Shown here in pieces: positions 15,839 through 25,000 of a stretch of 64,000 nt of DNA. The position numbers and the translations under genes are program-made. Position 1 is the stretch's first letter. The number at the start of each line of letters is the position of its first letter. Origin of the DNA: Indolivaga macrotermitis (GTDB taxonomy: Bacteria; Bacteroidota; Bacteroidia; Bacteroidales; Dysgonomonadaceae); contig NZ_FQUC01000011.1 in the NCBI RefSeq assembly GCF_900128985.1, forward strand, positions 62,001-126,000, read 5' to 3'. The notes beneath the pieces were generated by a model. That model saw only the letters and a program-made list of their open reading frames with translations, made no database searches and was not told the DNA's origin.

Positions 15839-16225
15839 CATAGAATAGAACACTAGTTATTCGCATAGAAATCTAAAACAACAAATGATTTCTTTTCTTT
15901 GAAAGGTTAATGCTCTAATAAAGTATAATAACTATATTTGTAACGAATATATGAATTTTGGAATTGTGTCTTATTTATCCGTATTTATTATTTTTATTTA
16001 TTAATAATATTTAGTGAAGCCGATCCTTGTTATGCTTATATTTTGTTAAAATATAAGTGGGAAACGAACTTCATCTAAATTTATATCCTTTAAACTATAG
16101 ATCGTTTATTATCAATGTTTCGGAAGTAGTATTATTAATATAAATCTAGCTATACTGACTTTCTTTACCCGAAAAGTATTTGTACTTAAATATGAAGACT
16201 TTTGTATATAATTTGAATATTGAAA
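15839..16225. other. Gene-free intergenic region
   Basis: No coding frame looks real. A perfect cruciform-like repeat, CTTATATTTT and AAAATATAAG with a three-base loop, lies at 16035-16057, and TATATTTG at 15933-15940 resembles a -7 element. The region is AT-rich and probably holds the promoter of the hydrolase gene. Confidence 0.4.
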
Positions 16226-17026
16226 ATGAAGAAAAACACAGCAATTCTCGGTATAGACATACAAAATGACTTTACCCGACCAACAGGTCGACTATATGTG
16301 CCGGGAGCCGAAAACGATGTATGGCGTATGTATGCCTTTATGGAAGAATGCGGTCAGGCAATTGACTATGTTGCACTGAGCCTCGATTCGCATCAGCCAA
16401 TACATATTGCCAATCAATGTTATTGGAGCGACCCCGAAGGATATCCTCCTGCACTGTTTACGGTTATCACAGCTCAGGATGTTGAGCAAGGTCAGTGGAG
16501 GCCTTTGTTCAATAAAGATATAGCACTAGACTATCTTATTCAGTTAGAGAAAAACAAGCAAGTATGTACGATATGGCCTGCACATTGTATTGCAGGTAGT
16601 AGCGGATGGGCATTGAATGAGTCTTTATACAAGGCGCTTCATGCATGGTCGGTGCTTTACAATCGTAAATACGAGCTATTCTTTAAGGGAGGCCATCAGG
16701 CAACTGAACATTACAGTATATTTAAGGCTGCGGTGGAATTTCCCGATTGTGAGGAAACAAAGTTTAATACGAAGTTGTTGAATAAATTGAATTCGTTCGA
16801 TCGGATTCTGGTTATGGGTGAGGCAGCAGACTTTTGTGTCATTAACTCATTGGTAGATATGGTTGAGGCCGAACCTGATATTGCCCCCCGTACAATAGTG
16901 CTGGCGGATTGTATGTCGTGGATAGATCCTAACAATATGAAGGTAATGGTGCGTTTCAGTGAAATTGCCGAGCAGGGAGTCCGCTTTATGACTACAACCG
17001 AATTTAAGGCAACCGAACTGAAATAA
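16226..17026 (+). CDS. Nicotinamidase-related cysteine hydrolase
   Basis: I start at ATG 16226; the in-frame TTG six bases before is unlikely. The 266-residue protein has the isochorismatase/nicotinamidase signature: Asp in AILGIDIQNDF, a Lys/Pro region (TIWPAHCIAGSSGWALNES), and the catalytic Cys in MGEAADFCVINSLVDMVE. Family members hydrolyse nicotinamide or related amides. It is longer than minimal nicotinamidases and has an insert with FFKGGHQATEHYS, so the exact substrate is uncertain. The next gene is an MBL-fold hydrolase 97 bases downstream. Confidence 0.8.
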   Translation: MKKNTAILGIDIQNDFTRPTGRLYVPGAENDVWRMYAFMEECGQAIDYVALSLDSHQPIHIANQCYWSDPEGYPPALFTVITAQDVEQGQWRPLFNKDIALDYLIQLEKNKQVCTIWPAHCIAGSSGWALNESLYKALHAWSVLYNRKYELFFKGGHQATEHYSIFKAAVEFPDCEETKFNTKLLNKLNSFDRILVMGEAADFCVINSLVDMVEAEPDIAPRTIVLADCMSWIDPNNMKVMVRFSEIAEQGVRFMTTTEFKATELK

Positions 17027-17123
17027 GCGAAGACTTAAGTCTGTCCGGTTCTATGTATATTGCCGCCTGTTATTGATGCTGCAATAGTATATTGTTTTGA
17101 TTGATATAAAAAAAAGAATCGCT

Positions 17124-17849
17124 ATGAGGCTTACCTACATTTATCATAGCTGCTATACGATAGAGGCGGCTAACTTTACGATGATAATAGATTATTACAA
17201 AGATTCTATTAATGAATCGCAGGGAGTGATTCACGATCGTATCTTGCACCGTCCATATCCTTTGTATGTACTGGTGTCGCATGGTCATCATGATCATTTT
17301 AATCCGGAGATATTGAAGTGGAAAGAACAGCGCAGCGATATCAGGTATATCTTTTCGGAAGATTTACGCTCTTTACTGGAAGGTGATACAGAGGATATTT
17401 ACTTCATGTCGAAAGATGATATCTATAACGATGATTTGATTACTGTTCACGCTTACGGATCTACCGATTTGGGGATATCGTTTAAAATCATCCGGGGAAC
17501 AAATGTATTATTCCATGCCGGAGACCTCAATAACTGGCATTGGAATGAAGAATCAACTGATAAAGAAATAGAAGAAGCCGAAGATTTCTATATGAAGGAG
17601 CTGAATCATATCTCGGATTCGACACCACATGTAGGGTTGGCTATGTTTCCTGTTGACCCTCGTTTGGGAAAAGATTATCTGAAAGGAGCCGAACAATTTC
17701 TGTCTAAAATAGAAACAAGGTTGATAGCTCCTATGCACTTTGATATGGAATACGAAAAGGCGGCAGCATTAGAAAAAGTTGCAGCAAAGTTTGGAGCAGA
17801 GGCTTTTATTCCTCGTAAAAGAGGAGAAATATATACCGGAGAAGTATAA
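17124..17849 (+). CDS. MBL-fold metal-dependent hydrolase
   Basis: Start at ATG 17124 (MRLTYIYHSCYTIEAANF), rather than the TTG 27 bases upstream. The 241-residue protein shows the metallo-beta-lactamase metal motif SHGHHDHF at about residues 52-59, a later GDLNNWHW and MHFDMEY. The YHSCYTIE start is typical of UlaG/YtnP-like small-molecule MBL hydrolases. Cytoplasmic; substrate unknown. It sits between a cysteine hydrolase and a VOC protein on the same strand. Confidence 0.85.
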   Translation: MRLTYIYHSCYTIEAANFTMIIDYYKDSINESQGVIHDRILHRPYPLYVLVSHGHHDHFNPEILKWKEQRSDIRYIFSEDLRSLLEGDTEDIYFMSKDDIYNDDLITVHAYGSTDLGISFKIIRGTNVLFHAGDLNNWHWNEESTDKEIEEAEDFYMKELNHISDSTPHVGLAMFPVDPRLGKDYLKGAEQFLSKIETRLIAPMHFDMEYEKAAALEKVAAKFGAEAFIPRKRGEIYTGEV

Positions 17850-17939
17850 GCCGAGGGTAGGGTGCAAAAATAAATTTAAACTGCTATTTTTGTACGTGCA
17901 TTCGCGTGGTTACATAACTTAACAAAAATATCAATCATT

Positions 17940-18320
17940 ATGCAAATCAAAGCTAAATTCGATCACTTTAATATAAATGTTACAGATTTAGATCGAAGTA
18001 TTCAATTCTATGAAAAGGCTTTAGGGTTAAAAGAAGCACGCCGTAAATCAGCGTCTGATGGATCTTTTATTCTTGTGTATTTATCAGATGGGGTGAGCCC
18101 GTTTCTTCTGGAACTGACTTGGTTGAAAGACCATTCCCAGGCTTATGAACTGGGGGAAAACGAAAGCCACCTTTGTTTTCGTGTAGCAGGCGATTATGAC
18201 GAGATCCGTAAATATCACAAAGAGATGAATTGTGTTTGTTTCGAGAACCATTCGATGGGGCTTTATTTTATAAGTGATCCGGATGATTACTGGATCGAAG
18301 TATTGCCCGAAATTAAATGA
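17940..18320 (+). CDS. VOC-family protein, glyoxalase I-like
   Basis: A 126-residue single VOC domain protein. FDHFNINVTDLDRSIQFYEK is the typical N-terminal start with the first metal His. ESHLCFRVAGDYDEI gives the second, and FISDPDDYWIEVLPE the C-terminal Glu. This fits lactoylglutathione lyase-type enzymes, which detoxify methylglyoxal, but other VOC activities are possible. A TATTTTTG -7-like element at 17885-17892 suggests its own promoter. Confidence 0.8.
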   Translation: MQIKAKFDHFNINVTDLDRSIQFYEKALGLKEARRKSASDGSFILVYLSDGVSPFLLELTWLKDHSQAYELGENESHLCFRVAGDYDEIRKYHKEMNCVCFENHSMGLYFISDPDDYWIEVLPEIK

Positions 18321-18340
18321 TCGGTTCGCTCTGAATACAA

Positions 18341-18373
18341 AAAAAGAGAAGCTTATTTTAGCTTCTCTTTTTT
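18341..18373. terminator. Bidirectional Rho-independent terminator
   Basis: AAAAAGAGAAGCT pairs with AGCTTCTCTTTTT across a short loop between the VOC gene (+) and the acyl-CoA ligase gene (-). Confidence 0.85.
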
Positions 18374-18393
18374 ATTTATGTTCACCGATGTTC

Positions 18394-20052
18394 TCATTTG
18401 TATAAGAACCGTTTGATACTGCGTTTAGGTGTTTTCTCAAATTCTTCGTCACGGATCGTGAATCCTGCTATTTGACAATATTTAGGTAGCCGTTTATTTA
18501 CTTCGGCTATTTCCAGTTTCATCGTTTCGTCTATTGAACGATTGTTGGGGTGGAGTTTCAATACTTCCTGATCGGGATATATAAGAGCGTGTATTTTTCC
18601 ATCCCGTTCAACAGCAAGAGATTCTCCTACGAAATGCACATTATTAAGCAGTTGTTCTATTTCTTCCGGGTAGATATTCTGTCCCGAAGGTCCAAGTATC
18701 ATTGTTTTGCTCCGTCCTTTTATATATATGTATCCGTCTGTATCCTGAGTTACAAGGTCGCCGGTGCGTAGCCATCCGTCGGGACTGAGTACTGCTTCGG
18801 TTGCTTCGTCGTTTTTATAGTAGCCAAGCATTGTGTTCATACCTTTTACTATAAGTTCGCCGACCACGTTGACCGGATCATCCGAGTCTACTTTCACTTC
18901 CATCCGGTCTACAGTTTTACCGCATGATGCCGTCCGGTATGTTTCCCAGTAATCGTATGCGATAAGAGGCCCGCATTCGGTCATCCCGTATCCGACAGTA
19001 TATGGAAATTTAATCAATTTCAGAAAATTACCTACTTCTGTATCCAGAGCTGCACCGCCTACTACGATTTCGACTGCCTGTCCTCCGAAGACAGTAAGCA
19101 GTTTTTCCCTTACTTTGGCGTATATTTTATCTTTGATAAATGGAATTTTCAGAAGAGTTTTAGTCGGTTGTTTCTGTAACTCCGGCAAAACTTTGGAGGT
19201 TATAATTTTTTCGATAATGAGAGGTACAGCTATAATGAGGGTTGGTTTAACCTTTGCAAACGCATTCATTATAATCTGAGGCGACGGAAGGCGTGTCAGA
19301 AAGTGTATATGGCATCCTTTGGCGACAGAGAGTAGTATCTCGAAAGCCAGTCCGTACATGTGAGCCATAGGCAGCATTGATACAATACCGTCTCCCTGCT
19401 TTACAAATTGGATATTTTCTATTGCGAACTGTGTGTTCGACCACAGGCTGCGGTAAGGAATCATTACTCCTTTGGGCTGGCTCGTAGTCCCTGATGTATA
19501 GTTGATGAGGGCAAGTTCTTCGGGTGCCTCGGTATGGAATTTCAGGTCATTGACGGTAAAACCATTAGGGTACTTTTTCTCGAATTCAATATCTATCTCA
19601 TTCATTACCCTGTTGAGGTCTTCGGTGTATGATTTAGCGATGGAAAAATCATCGATAACGATAATGGTTTCTACTTTGGGTATTTTTAGGGGATCGACTT
19701 TCTCCCATACGTGTTCACCGGCAAAGAATACTTTGGCGTCGCAATGGTTTACAATGTTCTGGATACTTTCGCCATCGAAGTCGTGCAGGATAGTGGTGAC
19801 AACGGTGCCATAAGACATCGCTGCAAAAAAAGTAACAGCCCAATTGGTACAATTACGTCCGCAGAGTGCCACTTTGTCTCCTTTCTCTAATTTGAGAGTA
19901 TCGAAAATAATGTGCAGCTGAGCAATACGTGCGCCAAAGTCTTTGTATAGCATCGTATTACCATCGTAATCACTGAAAACAGGCCTGTCCCAGTTATTGC
20001 GAATACCTTCTTCGATTAGTCCCAAAAAACGGTTTTTTATGTCGTTTTCCAT
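18394..20052 (-). CDS. AMP-dependent acyl-CoA ligase (long-chain fatty acid type)
   Basis: A 552-residue ANL-family enzyme. The P-loop INYTSGTTSQPKGVMIPYRS, VGYGMTECGPLIAYD (adenine/acyl site), the hinge GWLRTGDL and the C-terminal KTPKRSIKRFLYK Lys are all present. Together they indicate ATP-dependent activation of a carboxylic acid, probably a fatty acid, to acyl-CoA. Its length is that of full two-domain ligases. It is monocistronic with a good upstream promoter. Confidence 0.9.
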   Translation of the reverse strand: MENDIKNRFLGLIEEGIRNNWDRPVFSDYDGNTMLYKDFGARIAQLHIIFDTLKLEKGDKVALCGRNCTNWAVTFFAAMSYGTVVTTILHDFDGESIQNIVNHCDAKVFFAGEHVWEKVDPLKIPKVETIIVIDDFSIAKSYTEDLNRVMNEIDIEFEKKYPNGFTVNDLKFHTEAPEELALINYTSGTTSQPKGVMIPYRSLWSNTQFAIENIQFVKQGDGIVSMLPMAHMYGLAFEILLSVAKGCHIHFLTRLPSPQIIMNAFAKVKPTLIIAVPLIIEKIITSKVLPELQKQPTKTLLKIPFIKDKIYAKVREKLLTVFGGQAVEIVVGGAALDTEVGNFLKLIKFPYTVGYGMTECGPLIAYDYWETYRTASCGKTVDRMEVKVDSDDPVNVVGELIVKGMNTMLGYYKNDEATEAVLSPDGWLRTGDLVTQDTDGYIYIKGRSKTMILGPSGQNIYPEEIEQLLNNVHFVGESLAVERDGKIHALIYPDQEVLKLHPNNRSIDETMKLEIAEVNKRLPKYCQIAGFTIRDEEFEKTPKRSIKRFLYK

Positions 20053-20204
20053 AATTTTATATGTTTTTCTTTTTGCCTAACAGTTTTACTTCTCTCGTAT
20101 ATTCTTAAATAACAGTAGTGTAGAGTAAATAGTTTGTTTATTGCATTGTCAACCTGCCTGATGAGGCTTCTTGTGGGTTGATAATGCTAATAAAATCACT
20201 TATA

Positions 20205-20235
20205 CAAATATACTTACAATAATTAGTTTTGCAAA
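20205..20235 (-). promoter_or_regulatory. Promoter of the acyl-CoA ligase gene
   Basis: On the minus strand TTTG (20235-20232), 19-bp spacer, TATATTTG (20212-20205): an exact match to the Bacteroidetes consensus, about 150 bases before the start codon. The rest of the 20053-20471 gap shows no gene; a TATCTTTG -7-like element at 20418-20425 may serve the MscS gene. Confidence 0.6.
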
Positions 20236-20471
20236 CAGATACTTAAGTATGTAATCGATTTGAACCTTTCGTGAATGAAAATTGTATTTGATCGATATTG
20301 TTTTGGATATTATATACTTGACTTTGTTTTAAACAAAATCTAAATAATTTTAAGAAAAAATATCTAGAATGACAGGTTGTCTGGTAATTAACTAAATTCA
20401 GTATCCTTTTTTTATAGTATCTTTGCTGTTAAAGAATATGGATACTTTAGACTCGATCAATAATCTTACAT

Positions 20472-21323
20472 ATGATAAATATGGTATTGTTACAAGCTGC
20501 AGATGAAGTTGATTTATCAACTCTAAACACAATTTTACATACACTTCTAACTAAGCTGGCAAGCTTGGGAGAACGTATAATTTTCGCTGTAATTATTTAT
20601 TTTATAGGGATATGGGTTGTTAAACTACTGAAAAAACTGATAGCACGTATTCTCGAGCGTAAACGGGTGGAAGGAGCTGTTCTTTCATTTGTTAATAATA
20701 TGGTCGATGCCCTGCTCAAATTGGTGCTCGCACTTATTATAATAGGTATTCTGGGGATTGAAACGACTTCTTTTGCTGCAATACTGGCTGCTGCAGGTTT
20801 GGCTGTAGGTATGGCTATGAAAGATAATTTATCTAACTTTGCGGGCGGAGTAATGATTCTTTTGAATAAACCATTCAGACTTAATGACTCAATAAATGCC
20901 CAAGGTGTTGAGGGAGTAGTCAAAGAGATAGGGATACTTTATACCGTATTGCTTACCGGAGATAACAGGACTATCTATTTACCGAACGGCCCACTTTCGA
21001 CCGGGACTATTGTTAATATAACAGCTCAGCCTCAGAGACGGATTGATATTACTTTGAATATTAATTACGGAAACAGTGCCGAAGATTTGAAAGTTATTTT
21101 GGATGGCATAATCAAGCGTAACGATAAAATACTGAAAGTACCACAGCCCTTTGTCGGTGTGACACTTATTAATAATGGAAATTTTGATATTACTCTGCGT
21201 GTTTGGGTACAAACTTCCGATTATGGGGATGTGAATGTCGGTTTGAATGAAAGTATATATAAAACTTTAACAGAGAACGGAATATATGCGCCGTCTTCGC
21301 TATTGGTGCGGATGGCTGAATAA
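20472..21323 (+). CDS. Small-conductance mechanosensitive channel (MscS family)
   Basis: A 283-residue protein with three membrane helices (about 28-50, 66-86, 88-110). The pore helix is the typical Gly/Ala-rich AAAGLAVGMAMKDNLSNFAG followed by the MscS domain (GGVMILLNKPFRLNDSINAQ). The C-terminal domain has TAQPQRRIDITLNINYG. It should open on hypo-osmotic shock. It appears to lead an operon with two proteins carrying a repeated domain, 48 bases downstream. Confidence 0.93.
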   Translation: MINMVLLQAADEVDLSTLNTILHTLLTKLASLGERIIFAVIIYFIGIWVVKLLKKLIARILERKRVEGAVLSFVNNMVDALLKLVLALIIIGILGIETTSFAAILAAAGLAVGMAMKDNLSNFAGGVMILLNKPFRLNDSINAQGVEGVVKEIGILYTVLLTGDNRTIYLPNGPLSTGTIVNITAQPQRRIDITLNINYGNSAEDLKVILDGIIKRNDKILKVPQPFVGVTLINNGNFDITLRVWVQTSDYGDVNVGLNESIYKTLTENGIYAPSSLLVRMAE

Positions 21324-21371
21324 TCAATATGAATTAGGGATAAATTAAAGAACGTATTTAAAAATAACATC

Positions 21372-22028
21372 ATGAGAAGAAATGTCATTTTTGTCATAGT
21401 ATTCGCACTTGTCATTGTCGGGTTAGTACAATTGCATAAATTAAGTTTACAGGAAACCGCAACAATTCCGATAGAAGTAAAGGGAATAGTAGAATTGAAG
21501 TATCCTTCAGAATTAGAAGAGCGAACGGATATTCCGTTTGAAAAACTGATTGATCCTGAATATAAGAAATCATTACCGGATACAATTGATTATGAGTCTT
21601 TCCGTCCCCATAAAATCTTTTTAGAGAGAGGTTTTGACGCGAATGATTCGGAGCAGTTAAAAGATTTTTCGAACATCGTAATGAATGCGAATGAAATTAA
21701 TGGATTTGATGCAAATGCATTGTCAGAAGATATGATACGCCAGATTTCGGAAAATGTGAGAACTGCAATTGAGCAGAATACATCAAAAACTACTTACCGG
21801 ATAGAGAACTGGAAATCGTATCCTGTTACAGAGATCAATGGGGCTAAAGCTTTCAGATACGAATATTCCCAGACAGATACAGTGACCGGAAAAACTACAA
21901 AGCTACATATGACATATCTATTTAAGAATAACCGGCAATTTGAAATTCTGCTGACAAGTTCTCCGCAGAATTTTGATCATTGGCTGGCTCTTTATAATCA
22001 GATGGTAAATACCGTAGTAATAAAATAA
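21372..22028 (+). CDS. Membrane-anchored protein with one copy of an unrecognised repeat domain
   Basis: A 218-residue protein. An N-terminal membrane anchor (about 4-21) is followed by one copy of a ~185-residue domain. It begins YPSELEERTDIPFEKLID and continues DTIDYESFRPHKIFL; the end is WLALYNQMVNTVV. The same domain occurs three times in the next gene (36 bases downstream). It is probably periplasmic. The family is not known to me; the early YP motif and the closing W-x3-Y-x2-M helix recall PsbP/DcrB-like folds. Confidence 0.7.
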   Translation: MRRNVIFVIVFALVIVGLVQLHKLSLQETATIPIEVKGIVELKYPSELEERTDIPFEKLIDPEYKKSLPDTIDYESFRPHKIFLERGFDANDSEQLKDFSNIVMNANEINGFDANALSEDMIRQISENVRTAIEQNTSKTTYRIENWKSYPVTEINGAKAFRYEYSQTDTVTGKTTKLHMTYLFKNNRQFEILLTSSPQNFDHWLALYNQMVNTVVIK

Positions 22029-22064
22029 CTCGAACACTAATTATTGAATTTATACAGATAAAAA

Positions 22065-23849
22065 ATGATGCAGAATAAAGTAAAATTGCTTTTACTATTG
22101 GTATCGCTACTGTTTTCGCAAGTTTGTACCCTGACAGCAGAAGCCAAAGGTAAAGATGATAAACTGTTGATGCAGAGAATTAACGTTTTAAATATGGGGG
22201 TACTCGAATATCCATCAGCGATAGAAGAGAGAAGCGATATCCCTTTTAAATTACTGGTTGATGAAGAGTATCAGAAAATGCTGGGGGATACAGTCGATTA
22301 TGAGAAATTTCGTCCGGCACTTATTTTCTTCGAAAAAGGATTCCAAGCTCCTGTTTCCGGACAGAAGAGAGTTCAATTTCCGTATATTACAGTAACAGTT
22401 ATGTCTGGAACTTACAGGTTTCCGAAAGAATTGAGTCAAGTTCAAAAAGAGACATTGGAAAATAATATCCGGCAGGATGTTCAGGCTAATCTGGAAGGTA
22501 CAAGCTTTACAATAAAGAAATGGGAACCGTTTGCGTTTAATCGGATCAATGGCTTGTTTTCTATAGCCTATTCGTATGAACAGGTATTGAATGGGAAAGA
22601 TGTAACGAATAATATATCTACTTACCTTTACGATTCGGATGTGCAGTTGCAGATTACATTATCGGCTCCTAAAAAAGATTATAAGAAATGGCTTACATAT
22701 TACAATTCCATGGTGCCGACATTTGCCCGTTCGATAAATATCGCAGATATTGCAACCCTGTATTATCCGACCACAGTAGCCGAACGTAAGGATGTTCCTT
22801 TTAAATATCTGGTTGATGATGAATTTAAAAAGATATTGGGCGATTCGATAGATTATGAGAAATTCCGTCCGGGATTATTGTTCCTCGATAGGAATTTCGA
22901 GATAACGGATACAACAAAAGTTGACCCCTTTGGAAATATATCGATTAATGTCGTACCCGAATTTTATGATCGGGTATTGGATAAAGATTCGCTAAAAATA
23001 GACGTGCTTAAAGAGAGGATAAAGGCGAATGTACAGAGTAATATAGATTCAACAGCATATAAGATAACCCGATGGGGAGATTTTACTGTTGATGAGATAA
23101 AAGGGCTTCCGATGCTTCGTTACTCCTACCAACAAAAAATGGAGGGAAAAGAAGCTAATGATATTCGTGCTGCCTATATTTTCGATAAAACTATGCAGGT
23201 ACAGATGACGGTCTCGGCTCCTGAAGGTGTAGCAGCTAAGTGGAATGATATATATGATACTATACTTGGTTCATACGAACGCCTACAAGCGATACCGGGT
23301 AGAGGAACTATTGTTTATCCGGCCGGATTAGAAGAGCGGAGTGATATTCCATTCGTGAAGCTGGTCGATAATGAGTCGAAAAAGAAGTTAGGCGATTCGA
23401 TAGATTACGAAAAATTCAGGCCTACACGTCTGTTTCTAAAGAAGAGTTTCAATGAAAATGATCCATTGCAATTAGCAGACTTTGGAAGTATAACAATAAC
23501 AGATCGAAATGGGGATTTTACTCGTTTGAACGATTCCGATTCGGTAAGCTCAGATGTTATAGAGAAAGAGTTCAGGGCGTCGGTAGAACGTAATCTTTTG
23601 AGTACTAATTATAAGCTGGTAAACTGGGATTCTTTTGAAATAGAACAGAAAAACGGATGCCGCCATATTTCATATTATTATACTCAGCAAATAGATGGGG
23701 CTGAGCCTAAGCATATAGCTACTACTCATATTTTTACGGATAATTCGCAGACGACTATTGTTTTAACATGTTCCGATAGTGAGTATTCGTTCTGGAAGCC
23801 TGAGTATGACTCTATGGTTGATTCGTTCCGCTTGATCGGCTGGCGTTAA
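22065..23849 (+). CDS. Secreted protein with three copies of the same repeat domain
   Basis: A 594-residue protein with a signal peptide (about 1-27, ending TAEAK). Three domains start near residues 49, 234 and 418 (Tyr of YPS, YPT, YPA), each ~185 residues. All share YP-x3-EER-x-D-I/V-PF-x2-LVD-x-E and GD-x-I/V-DYEKFRP, a central W-x2-F motif and an aromatic Y-x-Y-x-Q strand. The family is not recognised. Genetic linkage to MscS suggests an envelope or osmotic-stress role, which is only inferred. Confidence 0.7.
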   Translation: MMQNKVKLLLLLVSLLFSQVCTLTAEAKGKDDKLLMQRINVLNMGVLEYPSAIEERSDIPFKLLVDEEYQKMLGDTVDYEKFRPALIFFEKGFQAPVSGQKRVQFPYITVTVMSGTYRFPKELSQVQKETLENNIRQDVQANLEGTSFTIKKWEPFAFNRINGLFSIAYSYEQVLNGKDVTNNISTYLYDSDVQLQITLSAPKKDYKKWLTYYNSMVPTFARSINIADIATLYYPTTVAERKDVPFKYLVDDEFKKILGDSIDYEKFRPGLLFLDRNFEITDTTKVDPFGNISINVVPEFYDRVLDKDSLKIDVLKERIKANVQSNIDSTAYKITRWGDFTVDEIKGLPMLRYSYQQKMEGKEANDIRAAYIFDKTMQVQMTVSAPEGVAAKWNDIYDTILGSYERLQAIPGRGTIVYPAGLEERSDIPFVKLVDNESKKKLGDSIDYEKFRPTRLFLKKSFNENDPLQLADFGSITITDRNGDFTRLNDSDSVSSDVIEKEFRASVERNLLSTNYKLVNWDSFEIEQKNGCRHISYYYTQQIDGAEPKHIATTHIFTDNSQTTIVLTCSDSEYSFWKPEYDSMVDSFRLIGWR

Positions 23850-23884
23850 ATAGGTTTTAATTCTAGTGATAACTAAATAATAAT

Positions 23885-23915
23885 AAAGGGTTGACTCGAT
23901 ATAAGTCAACCCTTT
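23885..23915. terminator. Rho-independent terminator
   Basis: A perfect 12-bp stem, AAAGGGTTGACT with AGTCAACCCTTT, seven-base loop, between the repeat-domain gene (+) and a hypothetical gene (-). Confidence 0.85.
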
Positions 23916-23965
23916 GTCATTATCTTTTAATTGAGATAGTTATGTGTTTTTTCAAAAATTCACTT

Positions 23966-24331
23966 TTAGTATCTTTCGGATCTGAAACTTTGCAATAACA
24001 AATAATCTCCGATTGCTTCCTTTAGCGCGGTTGACAGGCTCTTATCTGCATTTATGACATCCAGTTTCAGGACTTTACCTTTTTCTTTGAATGTTGCTGA
24101 TTGCAGGTTAAACTCTATAGTTGCATTTTCGAATTTTCGAGACTCACCCGAATCGTTGCTATCCATAGATACAAATTCGAGCTTTGATAACATATCATTC
24201 GGCTTATCGTAAAATAGCCATAGGTATTCTTGTGCTTTGTCCGCATTGATAAGTCCATTTCGTTTGATTTCTACGATCGCTACTTTTTCGTTTTCGAAAT
24301 GATATAAAACTTTATAATTAAGCTTTGACAT
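23966..24331 (-). CDS. Hypothetical soluble protein
   Basis: A 121-residue protein with mixed strands and helices (KVLYHFENEKVAIVEIKRNG, ending ALKEAIGDYLLLQSFRSERY). No signal peptide or membrane segment. Not recognised. It is followed upstream on the same strand by a small membrane gene and may share its transcript. Confidence 0.5.
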   Translation of the reverse strand: MSKLNYKVLYHFENEKVAIVEIKRNGLINADKAQEYLWLFYDKPNDMLSKLEFVSMDSNDSGESRKFENATIEFNLQSATFKEKGKVLKLDVINADKSLSTALKEAIGDYLLLQSFRSERY

Positions 24332-24401
24332 GTTGGATAGTATGAAGTATGTAATGATTCTGTAAAGATATAAGATAATCTGCGGATAATTGTTTTTTAG
24401 T

Positions 24402-24659
24402 TTATCCTTTTCTCCGTAGAAGTGCTACCAGCCAAACAATAATAATAGAAAGTACAACAGAGCAGATTATTGAAGCCGTATATTTGTCTTCCTCAAAAGT
24501 ATAACTAAGCTGGCCGATTGCCCAGATGCCAAGAACGGCACCGGCTATTCCTGTCGCGATATTGATTAGTATACCGTAGCTTTTACTTTTCATAATTAGT
24601 CCTCCAAGTAAACCGGTAACTATGCCTACAACTATAGCTATATATATAAGTGATCCCAT
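24402..24659 (-). CDS. GlsB/YeaQ/YmgE-family small membrane protein
   Basis: An 85-residue protein with three membrane segments (about 3-23, 31-50, 60-80). GIVTGLLGGLIMKSKSYG and TGIAGAVLGIWAIGQ fit the transglycosylase-associated GlsB/YeaQ family, often linked to stress. Its membrane location is certain; its molecular role is not established. Confidence 0.75.
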   Translation of the reverse strand: MGSLIYIAIVVGIVTGLLGGLIMKSKSYGILINIATGIAGAVLGIWAIGQLSYTFEEDKYTASIICSVVLSIIIVWLVALLRRKG

Positions 24660-25000
24660 TTAGAAAATATAAAAATAATATTTCGTTTTTAGTTTCTCAA
24701 TCTTCCTATTTGTATAGATAAGTAATCTAAGGCAGGTGTAGTGTAAATCAGCTAATGTTACTGCTATACAAATGAATACACAAGAGACGAACTTTAAATT
24801 CATGCCAAATATAGTATAACTTTTTAGGATTGAAAATGCCTGTTTTGTATTTTTATGACTTTGCGTAAGTATACCCAAAGCTCTTTTGTCATTTTAATGT
24901 TAAATAACTAATTTTGGGCTGGAATTAATTCTGACCATGAATAATTAGTGAGAATGATTCGTATATTTGATTTCTTATTAGAAACAATACTTCGGAGGCT
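24660..25000. other. Intergenic region before the lipid kinase
   Basis: No convincing gene. TATATTTG at 24962-24969 resembles a -7 element for the kinase and an AGGAGG-like site (cggaggct) sits just before its ATG. An apparent 72-codon frame on the minus strand (24660-24878) looks accidental. Confidence 0.4.

Noticed and set aside
24660-24878. 72-codon minus-strand frame before the GlsB-like gene
   Set aside because: Mixed composition without domain features; it occupies the promoter region and ends on the next gene's start.
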